The notes below the pieces were generated by a model. That model had not been told where the DNA came from. It saw only the letters and a program-made list of their open reading frames with translations, and made no database searches. From positions 160,828,001 through 160,892,000 of the forward strand of contig JBITNC010000001.1 of the NCBI GenBank assembly GCA_050084985.1: DNA of 64,000 nucleotides, given 5' to 3'. Source of the stretch: Nageia nagi (lineage: Eukaryota > Pinophyta). Of the stretch, positions 12,717 to 24,659 are shown one piece after another (position 1 is the stretch's first letter; each line of letters starts with the position of its first letter). The position numbers were made by a program, and so were the translations under genes.

Positions 12717-14067
12717 GCACATGATGGAGGAAACTTTTTCAACACTATAGAGAATGAACATGGTTATACCATGGATAAGTTATGCTTATTTTATTATGTA
12801 CAAGGTACTAGGATCATGGAGAACGAGTATGGAAACTCAATGTATAAGGTATACATTTTTATAATGTACATGCATATTTTTTATTGTTTACATATTTTGA
12901 ATTATATGCATGTTGTAGACAATGTAGGCACATGATGTAGGATAAGATGCCAATACCATGGAGAATGAGCATAGCAATATCATGGATAAGGTATGCATGT
13001 GTGAGGTTGTATGCATATTTTTAATTGTATACATGTGTATTTATATTTTGTAAACCATGCAAATACAATATTCAAGAAAATATGTTAATACTATGGAAAA
13101 CGAGCATGGAGGAAAAGATGCTAGGATCATGGAGAATGAGAATGACAACACCATGGATAAGGTATGCATTTTTTTAGTATATTCATTTTTTGTTGTATGC
13201 ATGTTGTAAAAAATGCAAGCATAGGATGCAAGACAAGATGTCAGGAGCATGGATAAGGTATGCATAGTTTTTAGTGTATGCATATGCGAGGTTGTATGCA
13301 TATTTTTAATTGTATACATGTGTATTTTTATTTTGTAAATCATGTAGACACATGATGTAGGAAAAGATGCCAAAACCATGGAGAATGAGCATGACAATGT
13401 CATGTATAAGTTATGCATAGTTTTTAGTGTATACATGTGTGAGGTTATATGCATATTTTTAATTGTATACATGCATATTTATATTTTGTAAACCATGCAA
13501 ATACAAGATGTAGGACAAGATGTTAGGACCATGGAGAATGAGCATAGAGGAAAAGATGTTAGGATCATGGAGAACAAGCATGAAAACACCATGGATAAGG
13601 TATGCATATTTTTTAGTATATAAATATTTTTGTTGTATGCATATTTTTAATTGTATGCATGTTGTAAAAAATGCAAGCACAAGATGCAAGACAAGATGCT
13701 AGGAGCATGGAGAATGAGCATGGAAATACCATGGATAAGGTATGCATATTTTTTAGTGTATGCATATGTGAGGTTGTATGCATATTTTTAATTGTATACA
13801 TGTGTATTTGTATTTTTCAAACCATACAGACACAAGATGGAGGACAAGATGCCACAACCATGGAGAACAAGCATGGTGATGCCATGGATAAGGTATGCAT
13901 GTTTTGAACTGTATGCATATTTTTTTGTTGAATGCATATTTTTTACTATATGAATATTTTGAAATGTATGTTTGTGTATTTGTATTTTACAAACCATGCA
14001 GACACAGGATGGAAGACAAGATGCCAACACCATAGAGAACAAGCTTAACAATATCATGGAGAATGAG
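12717..14067 (+). repeat. Tandem array of ten short exon-like units
   Basis: About 1.35 kb holds ten copies of an exon-like block separated by intron-like DNA. Blocks are at 12,717-12,779, 12,804-12,848, 12,928-12,990, 13,063-13,161, 13,219-13,257, 13,348-13,410, 13,501-13,599, 13,677-13,739, 13,830-13,892 and 14,002-14,067. Lengths are 63, 45, 63, 99, 39, 63, 99, 63, 63 and 66 bp, all divisible by three. Most are preceded by a T-rich tract ending GCAG, GTAG or GCAA, and most are followed by AAG then GTATGC. The consensus product is TQDGGQDA then xTMENEHGNTMDK. Nine of ten copies have no stop; the third has a TAA. The spacers are also alike (TATGCATATTTTTAATTGTA). This is either an amplified symmetric exon of a real gene or a tandem repeat that includes one. 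The frame-preserving lengths favour the first. Confidence 0.7.
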
Positions 14068-14169
14068 GTAGGCCTCGATATTCTCCAACATGGGATATTC
14101 TCCATAATTAATTGATATTTTATGGATATATTTGGATTACTCATATGTTATATGATATATTGTAACAAG

Positions 14170-15041
14170 ATGAAACAAGCAAGACTTTGCCAATTATTGA
14201 CACCATCCCACTTGGTTGGCAACAAAAATTATATACTTCTTGAGATGGAAGTTTGAATCTATTTGCATATGTATACTTTGCTTCATTTGACCAGTGGAGT
14301 AAATGTGCTAATGGGTCCAATGCTTGTACATCTTTAGTTGTGGTTATTGCTGAATGGTTATGGAAAAACCCAACTTCCTTACCCAAAAAATTAAAGTTTG
14401 AAAGATTGATAGAAGTTGGATCTGCATTATGAATAAAGTTATGTGATGAGTGGTCATTAAAAGATAAGTTTCCTAATGGGTATTTTGATCTAGAAATAGT
14501 CTTATCAATGAATATGCAACCTTTAACTATAAATCATTCTCACTCAGAACTTGGATTCTTTAAGGTGGAGAGATTAGAAGACAAAATCAATTTTCTTAAG
14601 GCATGCAAGATATATCATCAAATATGGGATGAAATCAAATAGAATTTAGATTCAAGTATTTACATTATAAGTTGGAGTGATCATTTTTTTGTTCTAAATG
14701 TTGATAGAGAAGCTTATTATATAATATATACCCTTGGAGAATGATTGTATGTTGGATGTAAGCATGCATATATCTTGAAGTTTGATAAGGAAACAAAAAT
14801 ATATTGACTACTTAATACAAAAAAAAAAAAGATGAAGAACAAACATATTTTGTGTAAAGGAATTGATTGTTGTGGATTTTACATGAAAGACATTTTAGCT
14901 ATTACAACCCCTTTAATCCAAGTAGAGACATATTTTAAGAATGGTAAGGTGGATGACATCTCACTAAAGCGACTGCAAATTGATTTCTTATCAATTGAGT
15001 TATCAATATTAATTTTAATTATTTTTAAACATACCTACTAA
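14170..15041 (+). pseudogene. C2 NT-type (EEIG1/EHBP1) plant protein C-terminal half
   Basis: One frame runs from 14,170 to about 14,820 with a handful of stops, then shifts to the frame ending at 15,041. It reads VYFASFDQWSKCANGSNACT, then VVVIAEW, KFPNGYFDLEIVLSMN, YIISWSDHFFVLNVDREAYY, GCKHAYILKFD, ILCKGIDCCGFYMKDIL and LKRLQIDF. This order matches, from memory of the family, the conserved C-terminal part of plant proteins carrying an EEIG1/EHBP1 N-terminal (C2 NT-type) domain. That part has no assigned biochemical role. The N-terminal C2 domain itself is not seen. Stops replace likely Arg, Trp or Gln codons. It follows the last short exon across an intron-like gap of about 100 bp and so appears fused to that gene. 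Confidence 0.65.
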
Positions 15042-15155
15042 GTATCCAAGTCTTTCTTTTTATAGGTTCTAAATTGATGTGAAATATTAAATAGTTGAAC
15101 TTGTTGAAATTGACATATTTATGAAATTGATGTGAAGTATCATTTTATTTTGTAG

Positions 15156-15443
15156 CCCACATAGAATCCTTCTCCTATGCAGCCACATGATCCAATATTT
15201 GAAGTGGAAGAAGTGGTGGACCTATTGGACAAACATGCAAAAAAAGTTGGGCTTGGCAAAGTGCACCAAATCGATCCAAATGGTCCTTACCATACTATAA
15301 ATATTGGTGAAGGTAACATTTTAGTATCAATATTGGAGTTAATTAAAAACTCTTATAAGCTACCCATCCCTAATGATGGGGCTGATAACCTTGGAGAGGC
15401 ATTAAATGGCTTTGTCCTTTGGCCAACCAAGTATTTGACTAAG
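15156..15443 (+). pseudogene. DUF8039-like exon
   Basis: TTTTGTAG precedes position 15,156 and AAG|GTAAGC follows 15,443, so both splice borders look intact. The 288-bp block is a symmetric exon of 96 codons. It has a single TAG at codon 3, probably from CAG. Its second half reads GPYHTINIGEGNILVSILEL, then YKLPIPNDGADNLGEALNGF and VLWPTKYL. This resembles DUF8039, found in plant En/Spm-like (Ptta) transposon proteins and linked ULP1-type proteins. The assignment is from memory of the pattern (LPxPD, LGEAxGxFVxWPK). It supports a transposon-derived or transposon-captured gene. Confidence 0.55.
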
Positions 15444-15520
15444 GTAAGCATGTTTTGAATTTTTCTTTTAGATGTAAAGTTGAGGCAAATTTCTTATAAT
15501 TTTCTTTTGATTGTTGTTAG

Positions 15521-15676
15521 TGCCAGAAATCTAAAAACATCAAACCACTAAACTTTTCACAACATACCGAGATAAATCCTAATGAGATAAAAAAATCCAA
15601 CAAAGGCTCAATGGTGGATATACAATAATGTATCTATAAGCAAGAATAAAAAACCAAGAATTAAGACACTAAGAAA
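15521..15676 (+). pseudogene. Further decayed exon of the same gene
   Basis: TTGTTGTTAG precedes it and GTAAGTAT, a consensus donor, follows. The 156-bp block is again divisible by three. It is open for its first 36 codons (CQKSKNIKPLNFSQHTEI onward) and then has three TAA stops. The protein is not recognisable. A possible next exon starts after GGTAG at 15,762. Confidence 0.4.
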
Positions 15677-15879
15677 GTAAGTATATATTTAACAATTGAA
15701 TGCTCTATACATATTTATGGATATATTTGTAATTAATTATACTTTTACAAATTATTGGTAGATTTAGAGATTGCTAGTGCTTTTAGCAAGGCAACATATG
15801 TTGATAATGAAAGAGATTTATAAATATATTTTTAAATCATTATTTTTTTTTAATCAACAACTAAGAAACTAAATTGTAA

Positions 15880-16075
15880 ATTTGATACATAGTTGTAATT
15901 TTGATAGACAATGTATAAGGTTGATACAACTATAAATTTTGATCATGATGTACAAACTTTGATAAACAATGTACAAGGTTGATACAATTTTAATTTTGAT
16001 ACAAAATACAAGGTTGATACAATTGTAATTTTGATTGAAAATGTACAAGGTTAATACAAGTTGATATAGTGACTT
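15880..16075. repeat. Degenerate tandem repeat, about 45-50 bp unit
   Basis: The phrase GTACAAGGTTGATACAATTG followed by TAATTTTGAT recurs four to five times with changes and small deletions. It does not code for anything visible. Confidence 0.7.
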
Positions 16076-16129
16076 AAAGTTTTAAGTGTCTATTGAGTTT
16101 TTTCCATGTGTGAGATTCTTAGTATACTA

Positions 16130-16460
16130 CTAAAATTTATCTCTTTGAAGTTGTATTTTTCATGATGGTTTGAAAAAAGTGAATTCTATATTTTTCATGA
16201 TGGTTAAAAAAAAATGAATTATGTATTCTTCATAATTGAAATTTGAAAAAAGACATAAATATCAATGGAAATGAGTACACAAAAAATCCTCTGTTATGTT
16301 AAGAATCTTTATTTTGTTAGAGCCTAAATATGCTCCATCCTCTATTGTATTTTTTTCATTATTGAAATTTGACAAAACTTTAAATATGAAAGGAAATGAG
16401 TATAAAAAAAATACCAACAGTTCTTCTTTCAAATAGAAAAAATGAATTTTTCTATAGGAA
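16130..16460. repeat. Diverged short repeats
   Basis: TTTTTCATGATGGTT appears twice (about 16,157 and 16,193). ATTGAAATTTGA followed by GGAAATGAGTA appears twice (about 16,237 and 16,361). These look like two rounds of local duplication with no gene content. Confidence 0.5.
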
Positions 16461-16484
16461 TGGATTAAAGTACTCAATGTGAGA

Positions 16485-17022
16485 CTATTTTTGTGGGATA
16501 GTCAACTATTTTTTGGGATAGTCTATTATTTCCATGGGATAGTCTAGTATTTCCGTGGGATAGTCTAGTATTTCTATGGGATAGTTGAGTATTTTATTGA
16601 TTATTTTCCATGCAATAGTCAACTATTTCTATGGGATAGTCTATTATTTCATTGCAATAGTAGACTATTTCTATGGGATAGTCATTTTTTAGAACTTATT
16701 GATATGTATATTCAACTATTTCTATGGGACAGTTGATTATTTATGTGGTCATTTATTTCTATGGGACCTAATATGTATTCGACTATTTCTATTGGATATT
16801 TGACTATTTTTATGGGATAGTCTATTATTTCAATGCGATAGTAAACTATTTTTGTGGGACTTATTGATATGTATATTCAACTATTTCTGAGGGATAGTTG
16901 ACTATTTATGTGGAATAGTCATTAAATTATTTGTTATCTAATATGTATTCGAATATTTCTATTAGATAGCTATGGGATAGTGGACTATTTCAGCCAGATA
17001 GTCAACTATTTATATGGGATAG
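16485..17022. repeat. 22-bp satellite array (left part)
   Basis: The unit is close to GGGATAGTCGACTATTTCTAT. Copies vary at the central dinucleotide and in the last bases. The core ATAGTTGACTAT/ATAGTCAACTAT is nearly palindromic. A longer module that includes CTTATTGATATGTATATTCA and TAATATGTATTCGA recurs at about 16,690-16,790 and 16,855-16,965, so there is higher-order structure. The array is cut by the gypsy element and resumes at 34,559. Confidence 0.85.
17018..17022. other. Target-site duplication GATAG (left)
   Basis: GATAG precedes the 5' LTR and the same five bases follow the 3' LTR at 34,559-34,563. This fixes the element's borders. Confidence 0.9.
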
Positions 17023-18071
17023 TGTAAACATCCCCAAAAAATATTTTTATCCAAACTATTAGAGGACCTAATCATTTGGATGACTGTGTAACCGTCTAGA
17101 CAACTACATAATCATTCAAATGATCTTGATTGTTTATTTTTATAAAAAGGTAGTTAAAACATCATTTTACAAATCTTAGTAATTTTTCATGAAATTTCTT
17201 GAGTTTACAGAGCACTTACAAAATAGAAATGAGCATGAATAAGCAACATTGATCACTCATCACCATCAATTAAGATTTCCACCATGGACTAGCATCTGCA
17301 AGGTTATCTCACACCACCAAAGGTGGATTAGAGGTATATTTCCTATGAATTATGAACATACATGCATGTATCTTGTTTATGTGAGGGTTTTGTAGGTTTT
17401 GGAGAGTTGAAAGAACACTTGTATCCTCCATTATAGCATAGATTTGCTTATTTACATATGTTTGTGTGACATTTAAGCATTCCTTAGGCTAATATAATTT
17501 TAGATTCAAATCATTGTAAATATCCATTATAATTGCATCTTTTTGTATATGTGAGCATACATTCTTGATCATTGTAGCACTATCATTATGTAAATCATAT
17601 TAGATATTAATTATGGCATAGATCTTGTGCTCATATCATTATCTTGATTATTTATTGGGTGTTGGCATACTTTAGGCTTAAATCATCCATAATTTATCAT
17701 TTATTATCACTTTTCACCATTCTTGTCACATCATTTAACATTTGTTAATATATCCATTTGAATGTGGAAAAGGGAGTCTACTTTCTCTTTGAGCTAGGGC
17801 TTGCCCTACTTTATTGGACATAAGATCTTAAGTACTTGTAGTTAGAGGCTTCCCTTTAACATATTTTATTTTTTAGGATTCCCTAGACATATCAAGAACA
17901 TCAAGAACAAGCCATTTCTCATATTTTCCATGATCATTTGAGCACAAAGATCAACTCTAGCAAACAAATATCAACTCTAGCAAAGATTTACTTAATAACG
18001 TCTTTAAACCTTGAGGTTTTGTTGTAAATGGTGCCCTAATCTCTTTTTTCAAGGATATTTTGATGTTTACA
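17023..18071 (+). repeat. 5' LTR of the gypsy element
   Basis: It begins TGTAAACATCC and ends GATGTTTACA. It matches 33,449-34,558 throughout, for example GGACCTAATCATT near the start and GGATTCCCTAGACATATCAA near the end. It lacks about 65 bp that the 3' copy has near 34,190-34,255. Confidence 0.9.
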
Positions 18072-18074
18072 AAA

Positions 18075-18092
18075 TGGTGATCATGGTGGGAC
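18075..18092 (+). other. Candidate primer-binding site
   Basis: TGGTGATCATGGTGGGAC lies 3 bp after the LTR end. It starts with the expected TGG (complement of the tRNA CCA end). Restoring C at C/T positions would give a TGGCGACCA start. I cannot assign the tRNA from memory with certainty; Ogre elements are reported to use tRNA-Arg. Confidence 0.5.
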
Positions 18093-19619
18093 AATGCTAG
18101 TCCTAAAACCCCAAGACATAAGAGGATTCTTGAGCCTTTTACTTTATTTTTGGTGCTTTAAAGTTTTGGATATTTCTTGCAATTCAGAGAGACTTTGTCA
18201 TTAATTTCAACTATAATTTGTAAGGTACCTTACTGGGCATGGATAAAAATGAATCTAAAAACCTTGAAGTTCCACTATAGATAGAAAATAAATCATCCTT
18301 CAGCTTACCGATCTTGATTGTAAATCATCCTTTATAGGGATGATTTTCATGGTCCCCATATAGTTGGTTGATTTTGACTATAGAACTAGTTCTACTACTA
18401 TTTTAGCATTTTCTTGCATTTAGATCTTATATATAGTAGGGATAGTAGTCCACTGTTAGGTTTTTCCATACAATTTTGGGTGTCCTTATCATAGGATGCA
18501 TCTATTGCCATTGTCATAGGGTTTTTATTCATTTATTTTAGCTTTTTAATTTTAACTCTAAGTGCACCTATAGTTGTCTAAATGACTTCTGATCACCCAT
18601 ACGAATGGCACTGTTACCACAATCATCCCTGTAATGGAAGATCCTATGTTAGATTATTGTAAATTTTATTCAACCAACCAACTTGGAGTAGGAGGGAATG
18701 TTCTTGGGCCTAGTGAGTTTTTGAATTTCTTTATATACTTGGTTAATACTATTTGGTTTCTCTTTGCATATAGGATTTCCACTTCTCCTTAGTGAAATTT
18801 GCATTGAATTTTGGGGGAGTGGTGCATACACTTGGAAATCTTGTTTGGTGCTTCAAATTTACATCTTGAGCAAGGGTTTATTTTCTATTTTGGGTTTTCT
18901 TTATTGATTGTTTGATCAATAAAAAGAATTGCTATTTTTGAATTATCATTTATTTGAAAAGTAAAATACAAATCTTATTGCTTTAGCATCCTTGGGGTGG
19001 GAGTGTTTTGAATTTTATTTTGAAAAGCAAGCATTTGGGAGGTGTAATTGCATAGTATTGTCATATAGTATTGCATCTCATATTTTCTTTCTTGTACTAA
19101 AAGTACATCACAAGCTTAGGAAGTGACTAGGGTACATGGATTTCATCACCATAGCCTAACCCATACTTGGATTTCATTACCAAGGTGGAGGGGTATTTGA
19201 GACACCCTTGTAAAATGATCTACCCCCTAGAGATTGAACCTTACCCAAAAATACCTAACTAGATACATCTTTAGGAAAACTAAAAAGAGTCAGAATTTAC
19301 AATTGCACCTAAAATTTATTCACTAAGAAAATAATACTTCAAATTGAAAAAGGAGCAACTAAACAAGATAAAAACCATTGCTATTTATCATTACTACTTC
19401 TTATCACTTTTTTTATCTTTTAAGTAATCATTTAGGGTGTTTGGTGTTAAGTGCATTTACATTAAACAAGATTGTTAACAAAATTCTAGGCTCTTTACTT
19501 AGTGATCTACTATTGTAAGCATCATTTGATTTCATTGTATGCTTTTAAGTTTATTTAGGGTTCTTGTTTGATCTATCCTATTCCACATTTTTCATTCCAT
19601 TTGATCTACCCTTTTCATC
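18093..19619 (+). other. Untranslated leader of the gypsy element
   Basis: No long frame and no motif were seen. It is T-rich, with several stops in all frames, between the primer site and the presumed gag start. Ogre elements often have an extra ORF here; I cannot support one. Confidence 0.5.
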
Positions 19620-21870
19620 ATGTCACATCCTCCTTTTGGGGATGAAAATCCTTGGCATGTTCATATGGCTAAGACTAGAGCTCACCATAGGGCTAGAGAC
19701 TTAAAAGAAGAGGAATGAGATAACCAAGAAAATCAATCACATCCTCTTCCCTATTCATAGATTTCTTATATTAGGTCACACACACCCCATCATTCATCTA
19801 CAAATGAACCCGCTTCAACATCACCACATCTTTCATTTTATCATACTTTAGCAAGGTTTTGTTTCTTTGAGGATACCCCTAGAAAGGAGGGACAAGATCA
19901 TGTGATGACTCGTAGGGCCAGCCTATATAGGATAGAAGATCATCTTTCCATAGAGATACCTTCTACCCATCATTAGGGATACACCCTTAGGATAATTCTT
20001 ACCATGTCTTGTAGCATGATTTAGATTATTATGTATCTAGACCATGAACTAGTATTGTCTACCTTCTAATCCATCCTTCTAAGCTACATCTATCTCCATA
20101 TGAGATGTTTTTGAGTGATCCTATGATTTAGGGCTTGTATAAAGAGTTTAAACAAGTTTAGGTCCATCTTTAGGTGCACCTAGTAGGGATCCTTCACCCC
20201 AACCACCTCCCATCATGGATGCCCTATAGCCTAAGGTTTGTCCCTATGATGGAGAGACATTAGATGGTCACATATAAGATGCCTCTTTATCCCCTATCAC
20301 TAGGTCACATCCTCTTCATCCCACCATATGATACATCATTGATGATCCCCCTGATACTTCATATTATGATGAGCCTTTATTATGTTCCATATCACCCCCA
20401 TATGTTAGAGCATCACATGGTTAACCCCTTTGCACCCTAGAACCTTCACATTTATATCCCATTAGGGTCCTTCACATCTTACTCTAGGTGGAATGCCTAG
20501 GTCCTCACCTTCATGCCTTACAAATCTTGACCCTCATGTTTTAGCATACCATAAGACTCCACCTCCTCCTAATGATTAGGTTGGGTATTACTATGATGAT
20601 ACTCATATTACAAACCAACCTAAACATCAACTTGTGTCTCATCTAGCGTATGATCCTGAGCTAGTTCACCATGTAGGTTCTCATCCTATCCATCATATCA
20701 TACCTCATATTCATGTCTATCATCTGTAGCTATTTAGTTAGTCTAGAGTACATTAATGATAGGGGCCTTCCTCACACTCAATCGATCTACCACCAAAACT
20801 ACATTATTCATCTTCTTCTTATGTGGTGGTGCCATATTGATAAACATACACACATTAGGCTATAGATCCTAATCATGTTTATGCCCATACTATATCCCTT
20901 GTACCCCATTCTGATCCTAGGTATGATGAGTCGTATTATCTTTCCGAAGCCTCTTCACATGGGCCCACTCGATTTCTTGGTCAACATGAGTTGTAGCATT
21001 CATCGACTAGAGGGGTTTGGGTCAAAATCCTCTAAACCTTGGACCCAAGGTAACATTCGATACACAACCTAGTTATGATTAGTCATATAAATAGGATCTA
21101 GATCCATATTATGATAATGAATATGACTAGTACAACCTATATGATGATCAACCCATTAGCATCATATCGCAATAGTAGGCTATAGTTAATACCCAACCTC
21201 TCATAGTAAAATTTGAGATCTTAAAGAGGTTGAAGGACATGGGGCTTAAATTTAGTGAACATGGAAAAGCCAAGTTGCCATACACTTTGATTTGTAATGA
21301 GCCTATTCACCCAAGTGTACCAACAAAGACCTTTACTTATAAGTTTGAGATACCTAAAATTGACAAGTTCAAAGGAAAGGAATATCATAAGGAGCACCTT
21401 TTTTAGTTTATGTATTCATGCTACATTATTAGTAATAATGATGTGCTTATGCTTAGGACCTTCCCTATGACATTAGTAGGCTAGGCTCTACATTGGTATA
21501 ACAACCTCTCACAACATAATATTTATTCCTTTGAATAATTTATCGATAAATTATTAGACCATTTTTCCATCAATATATAGAAAAGAGCTTCAATTACAAA
21601 CTTTAGAAAATGCTCATAGTTCAATGATGAGTCTATATCAAATTATGTATTTAGGTGGAGGGCCATTATCATAGATATTCCTTATCCTTTATTGCAAGAA
21701 GAGCTAGTCAAATTATTCTATAGGAGCTATAATAAGCATATATCCTCTATAATCATAATCCAACAACATCATACCTTTTAGGAGGCATTAGCTCAAGCTA
21801 AGTTAATAGAAGAGGCTAAGATCCAATATGGGGAAATCAAACTAAGAAAGAAATAAAACAACACTTAGAA
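19620..21870 (+). pseudogene. gag polyprotein of the gypsy element
   Basis: The presumed start is ATG 19,620 (MSHPPFGDENPWHVHMAKTR), a His/Pro/Ser-rich N-terminal region with many stops. The conserved capsid part is at about 21,200-21,860. It includes LKDMGLKFSEHGKAKLPYTL, then IPKIDKFKG, MYSCYI, ALHWYNNLSQ, FIDKLLDHFSINI and EALAQAKLIEEAKIQYGEIK. This is the retrotransposon gag fold seen in plant gypsy elements and would build the virus-like particle. Within the capsid part, five stops are TAG and one is TAA. Most fall where Gln is expected, as in G*ALHWYN, FE*FIDKL and F*EALAQ. Confidence 0.8.
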
Positions 21871-22899
21871 GTACTAAATTAATGGAAATAAACTTAGTAC
21901 TTCATATCAAAAGCTATAAAATAATTTATGTATCTCATGAGGTATCACGAACATAACCAATCATTCAGTTAGCTCCATAAAGGCCACCTAGGGTCAATGC
22001 ACCATCACAACCATAGAATCAAGAAAGACCTAAACCAAATAATGAACAAAATAATCAATAATATCCATATAGGCCTAGGCAACCTTGATAGCAAGGGCCA
22101 CATAAACCTTGGATACCTTTGGCCAAACTTGTTGAGGTGTTCTCAAAAAGATTCTAAATACATAGTTAGTCACTCTCCCTAAGGTCAAACCAAAAGATCC
22201 AAATGTGGAGAAACCAATATTGTATAATGATAATGAGTATTACATTTATCATAGAAAAAAATACATGATACAAATAAATGCAATCAATTGAGGAATACCA
22301 TTTAGATACTAATAAATAATGAGAAAGTAATGATAGGAAATCCAATTGCTCAACCCAATCAAAACTTGGGTGTGTTTCAAGACCCCTTACCTAGACACAA
22401 TAATAATGTAAATAAGATCTCATTAGATCTTACATAATAAGTTATACATGATTATAATCCAAGATAGAATAATGAATTCATGGGATTCATGAATGTAGAT
22501 TCATATTTTCCCTTTGTAAAAGGTATTGATATAACTCCATACTTTGAGTTTACAAGTGTCATCGACCCACCTCTGGCATATCAGGTTGTAGAGATACATG
22601 ATAGTAATATGATTGGCATGACCACCAATATAGGTCAAGGTAATGATAGAGAACCTCCTCCTCCCTATCAAGATGTAAGAATCCAACAAACATTAAATCA
22701 ACCTCAAGTATATATTTAAACATAACCTCTTAGATCCTTGTGACCATTTAGACTTAGTTAGAACAATAGCTCTAGACCACATAGACAAAATTTTCTTTAT
22801 GGGACTTATTGTAGCAATCAACTGAACATAGGAACACTTTGAATAATACCTTGATAGATATTAATTTATATGGTAAAAAACCTAATTCTTTTGGAGACT

Positions 22900-23300
22900 T
22901 CATAGGGGTTATTCAAAGTGCCACTAGGCCTAGCATCACCTTCTTCCATGATAAAATTTAGCATTCTCATCCTAATAAGCCAAAGCATTCTACTTTGTAC
23001 ATTGTTGACCATGTGGATTCTTATCTGTCAAAAAGAGTGCTAATAGACAATGGGTCAACTATTAATGTCATATCATATATGGCTCTTGAGAGATTAAAGG
23101 TACCTATCAAGTTCTTGAATGCTCCCACACTTACCATTATGGCCTTTAACAATAGTTAGGAAATAATAATGGGCACAATCATCCTTCTAATGAAGGTTAG
23201 AGTTAGAGATATTGTAGCAACATGTCATGTGGTCAAGGATGAAATGCAGTATAATTTACTCTTAGGTCAACCATGGGTAGAATATATGGAGGCAGTTATA
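22900..23300 (+). pseudogene. Retroviral-type aspartic protease of the gypsy element
   Basis: YIVDHVDSYLSKRVLIDNGS followed by TINVISYMALERL shows the protease active-site D-x-G-S (here DNGS) with the following hydrophobic run. The domain ends YNLLLGQPWVEY, a very characteristic LLG-x-PW closing motif. It would cut the Gag-Pol polyprotein. One TAG interrupts FNNS*EII. The region from 21,870 to 22,900 links gag to protease and holds short open pieces without motifs. Confidence 0.85.
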
Positions 23301-24659
23301 TAAACTTTGCACAAGTGTCTAAAGTATCTACATAAAAAAATGATCCATTATATTATAGGTGAACCAAACCCTTTCAGTCACTACAACTCTGAATTTTCCC
23401 CTAAGGCCCCTTATATGCCATTTAGACATCTTTTTCTCATCATCGTTCTCATGAATGATCATACTAATTTGGTGTTGTCCTATTCACAAGAACCTTGATC
23501 TTCTTGTTTATCTTTTAATCCCTCTACTTCATCCTCATAACCATCTTTCGCATCTCCCTTAAGTGTGGATCCCTATATATATCATGAGGGTAATTCACTT
23601 CAGGATTCTATGTAACCTTCTTCTAGTCATCATATCTAGTCCACACCCATATTTGGAAGTGACCAACCATCATATGATCATGTCCATCTACTTGATCAAT
23701 TCCATGTGTATTCCTCTTATATGGTTTTTGATTCTTTGTAAGAAGATGAGCCCTCTTCCTCTCACATTGGTCCTAATCCCCTTGACAAACATCCTGTTAA
23801 CTTGGTCATTTCACCATGTTCTGAGTTCATCAAGTATGAATATCTTGGAAAGGGGGTAATATCATATTAATGATGTGATTTTTCATATTCCCTCCATAAA
23901 AGACTTGGGAAGACCTACAAAATTTCCACTAGCTCCTAAATCTCTCATCCCACTATGCTCACACCCAAACCTTTCTTTCTTTATTTATGTAGGTGTTGAT
24001 TCACCCTAGGACATTCCTCTTGTTCATTATCTCAAGGAGAAATTTTGTACCAAAATATAATATCTTTCATATCCTGAATTGGTGTGTAAAATCTTTGCTA
24101 AATGGAAATAGCAAGGGTATAGCCTAAGCAAATACAAATAGGGACTAGTTCATGCTTTTTTTTTAGTTTGTTTCAATCCAATTGAGATAATCATAGTCTA
24201 GGGTTTCATGGCCCTAAAGTTAAACCTCTAGAAGAATAATTTTTTTTATCTTAATCTTCTAGCAGGGGAGATGGCACATGATGACGAGTATGATATCCAA
24301 TTGTGTTTTGGTCCATCTACTCCTCATGCTTCAAAGTGTTCCATCCTAGATAATTTCTTCCATGAACCTTTAGTTGGTCCTCTCCTTGATGTTTTGATGG
24401 TCTTTGTTAATGGTTTATCTTCTTTTTTTCCCTCTTTTGGATTGCACCCCATACAATTATGTTAGTTCTTTATCCATATATCTCTCTTTATATTTGTTAG
24501 GTTTATGTTTTGGTTTGCATGATGTTTTCTTTTTCTTCTAATTGCTTTGATGAAGTTGACTCATATAATTTGGCTTCCTTAATCAATATTTTGGATGAGG
24601 ATGATTATGCACATCTTCCCATTTTTAAGAAGTATGCCAAGATCTTTGCTTATATTTAT

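Noticed and set aside
13041-13472. Long minus-strand frames with repeated Met/His/Thr peptides (also at 13,459-13,689, 13,613-13,801 and 13,788-14,144)
   Set aside because: They run antisense through the tandem short-exon array. Their repeated peptide comes from the spacer words (TATGCATATTTTTAATTG). The plus strand has the splice-like borders and multiple-of-three blocks.
12717-14067. CRISPR-like or ordinary minisatellite reading of the array
   Set aside because: Unit length varies (39-99 bp plus variable spacer), repeats are not exact and spacers are similar to each other, which is the opposite of CRISPR. A pure minisatellite does not explain why the block lengths are all multiples of three, although it is not fully excluded.
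16485-17022. CRISPR array
   Set aside because: The 22-bp units are directly adjacent with no unique spacers; it is a satellite.
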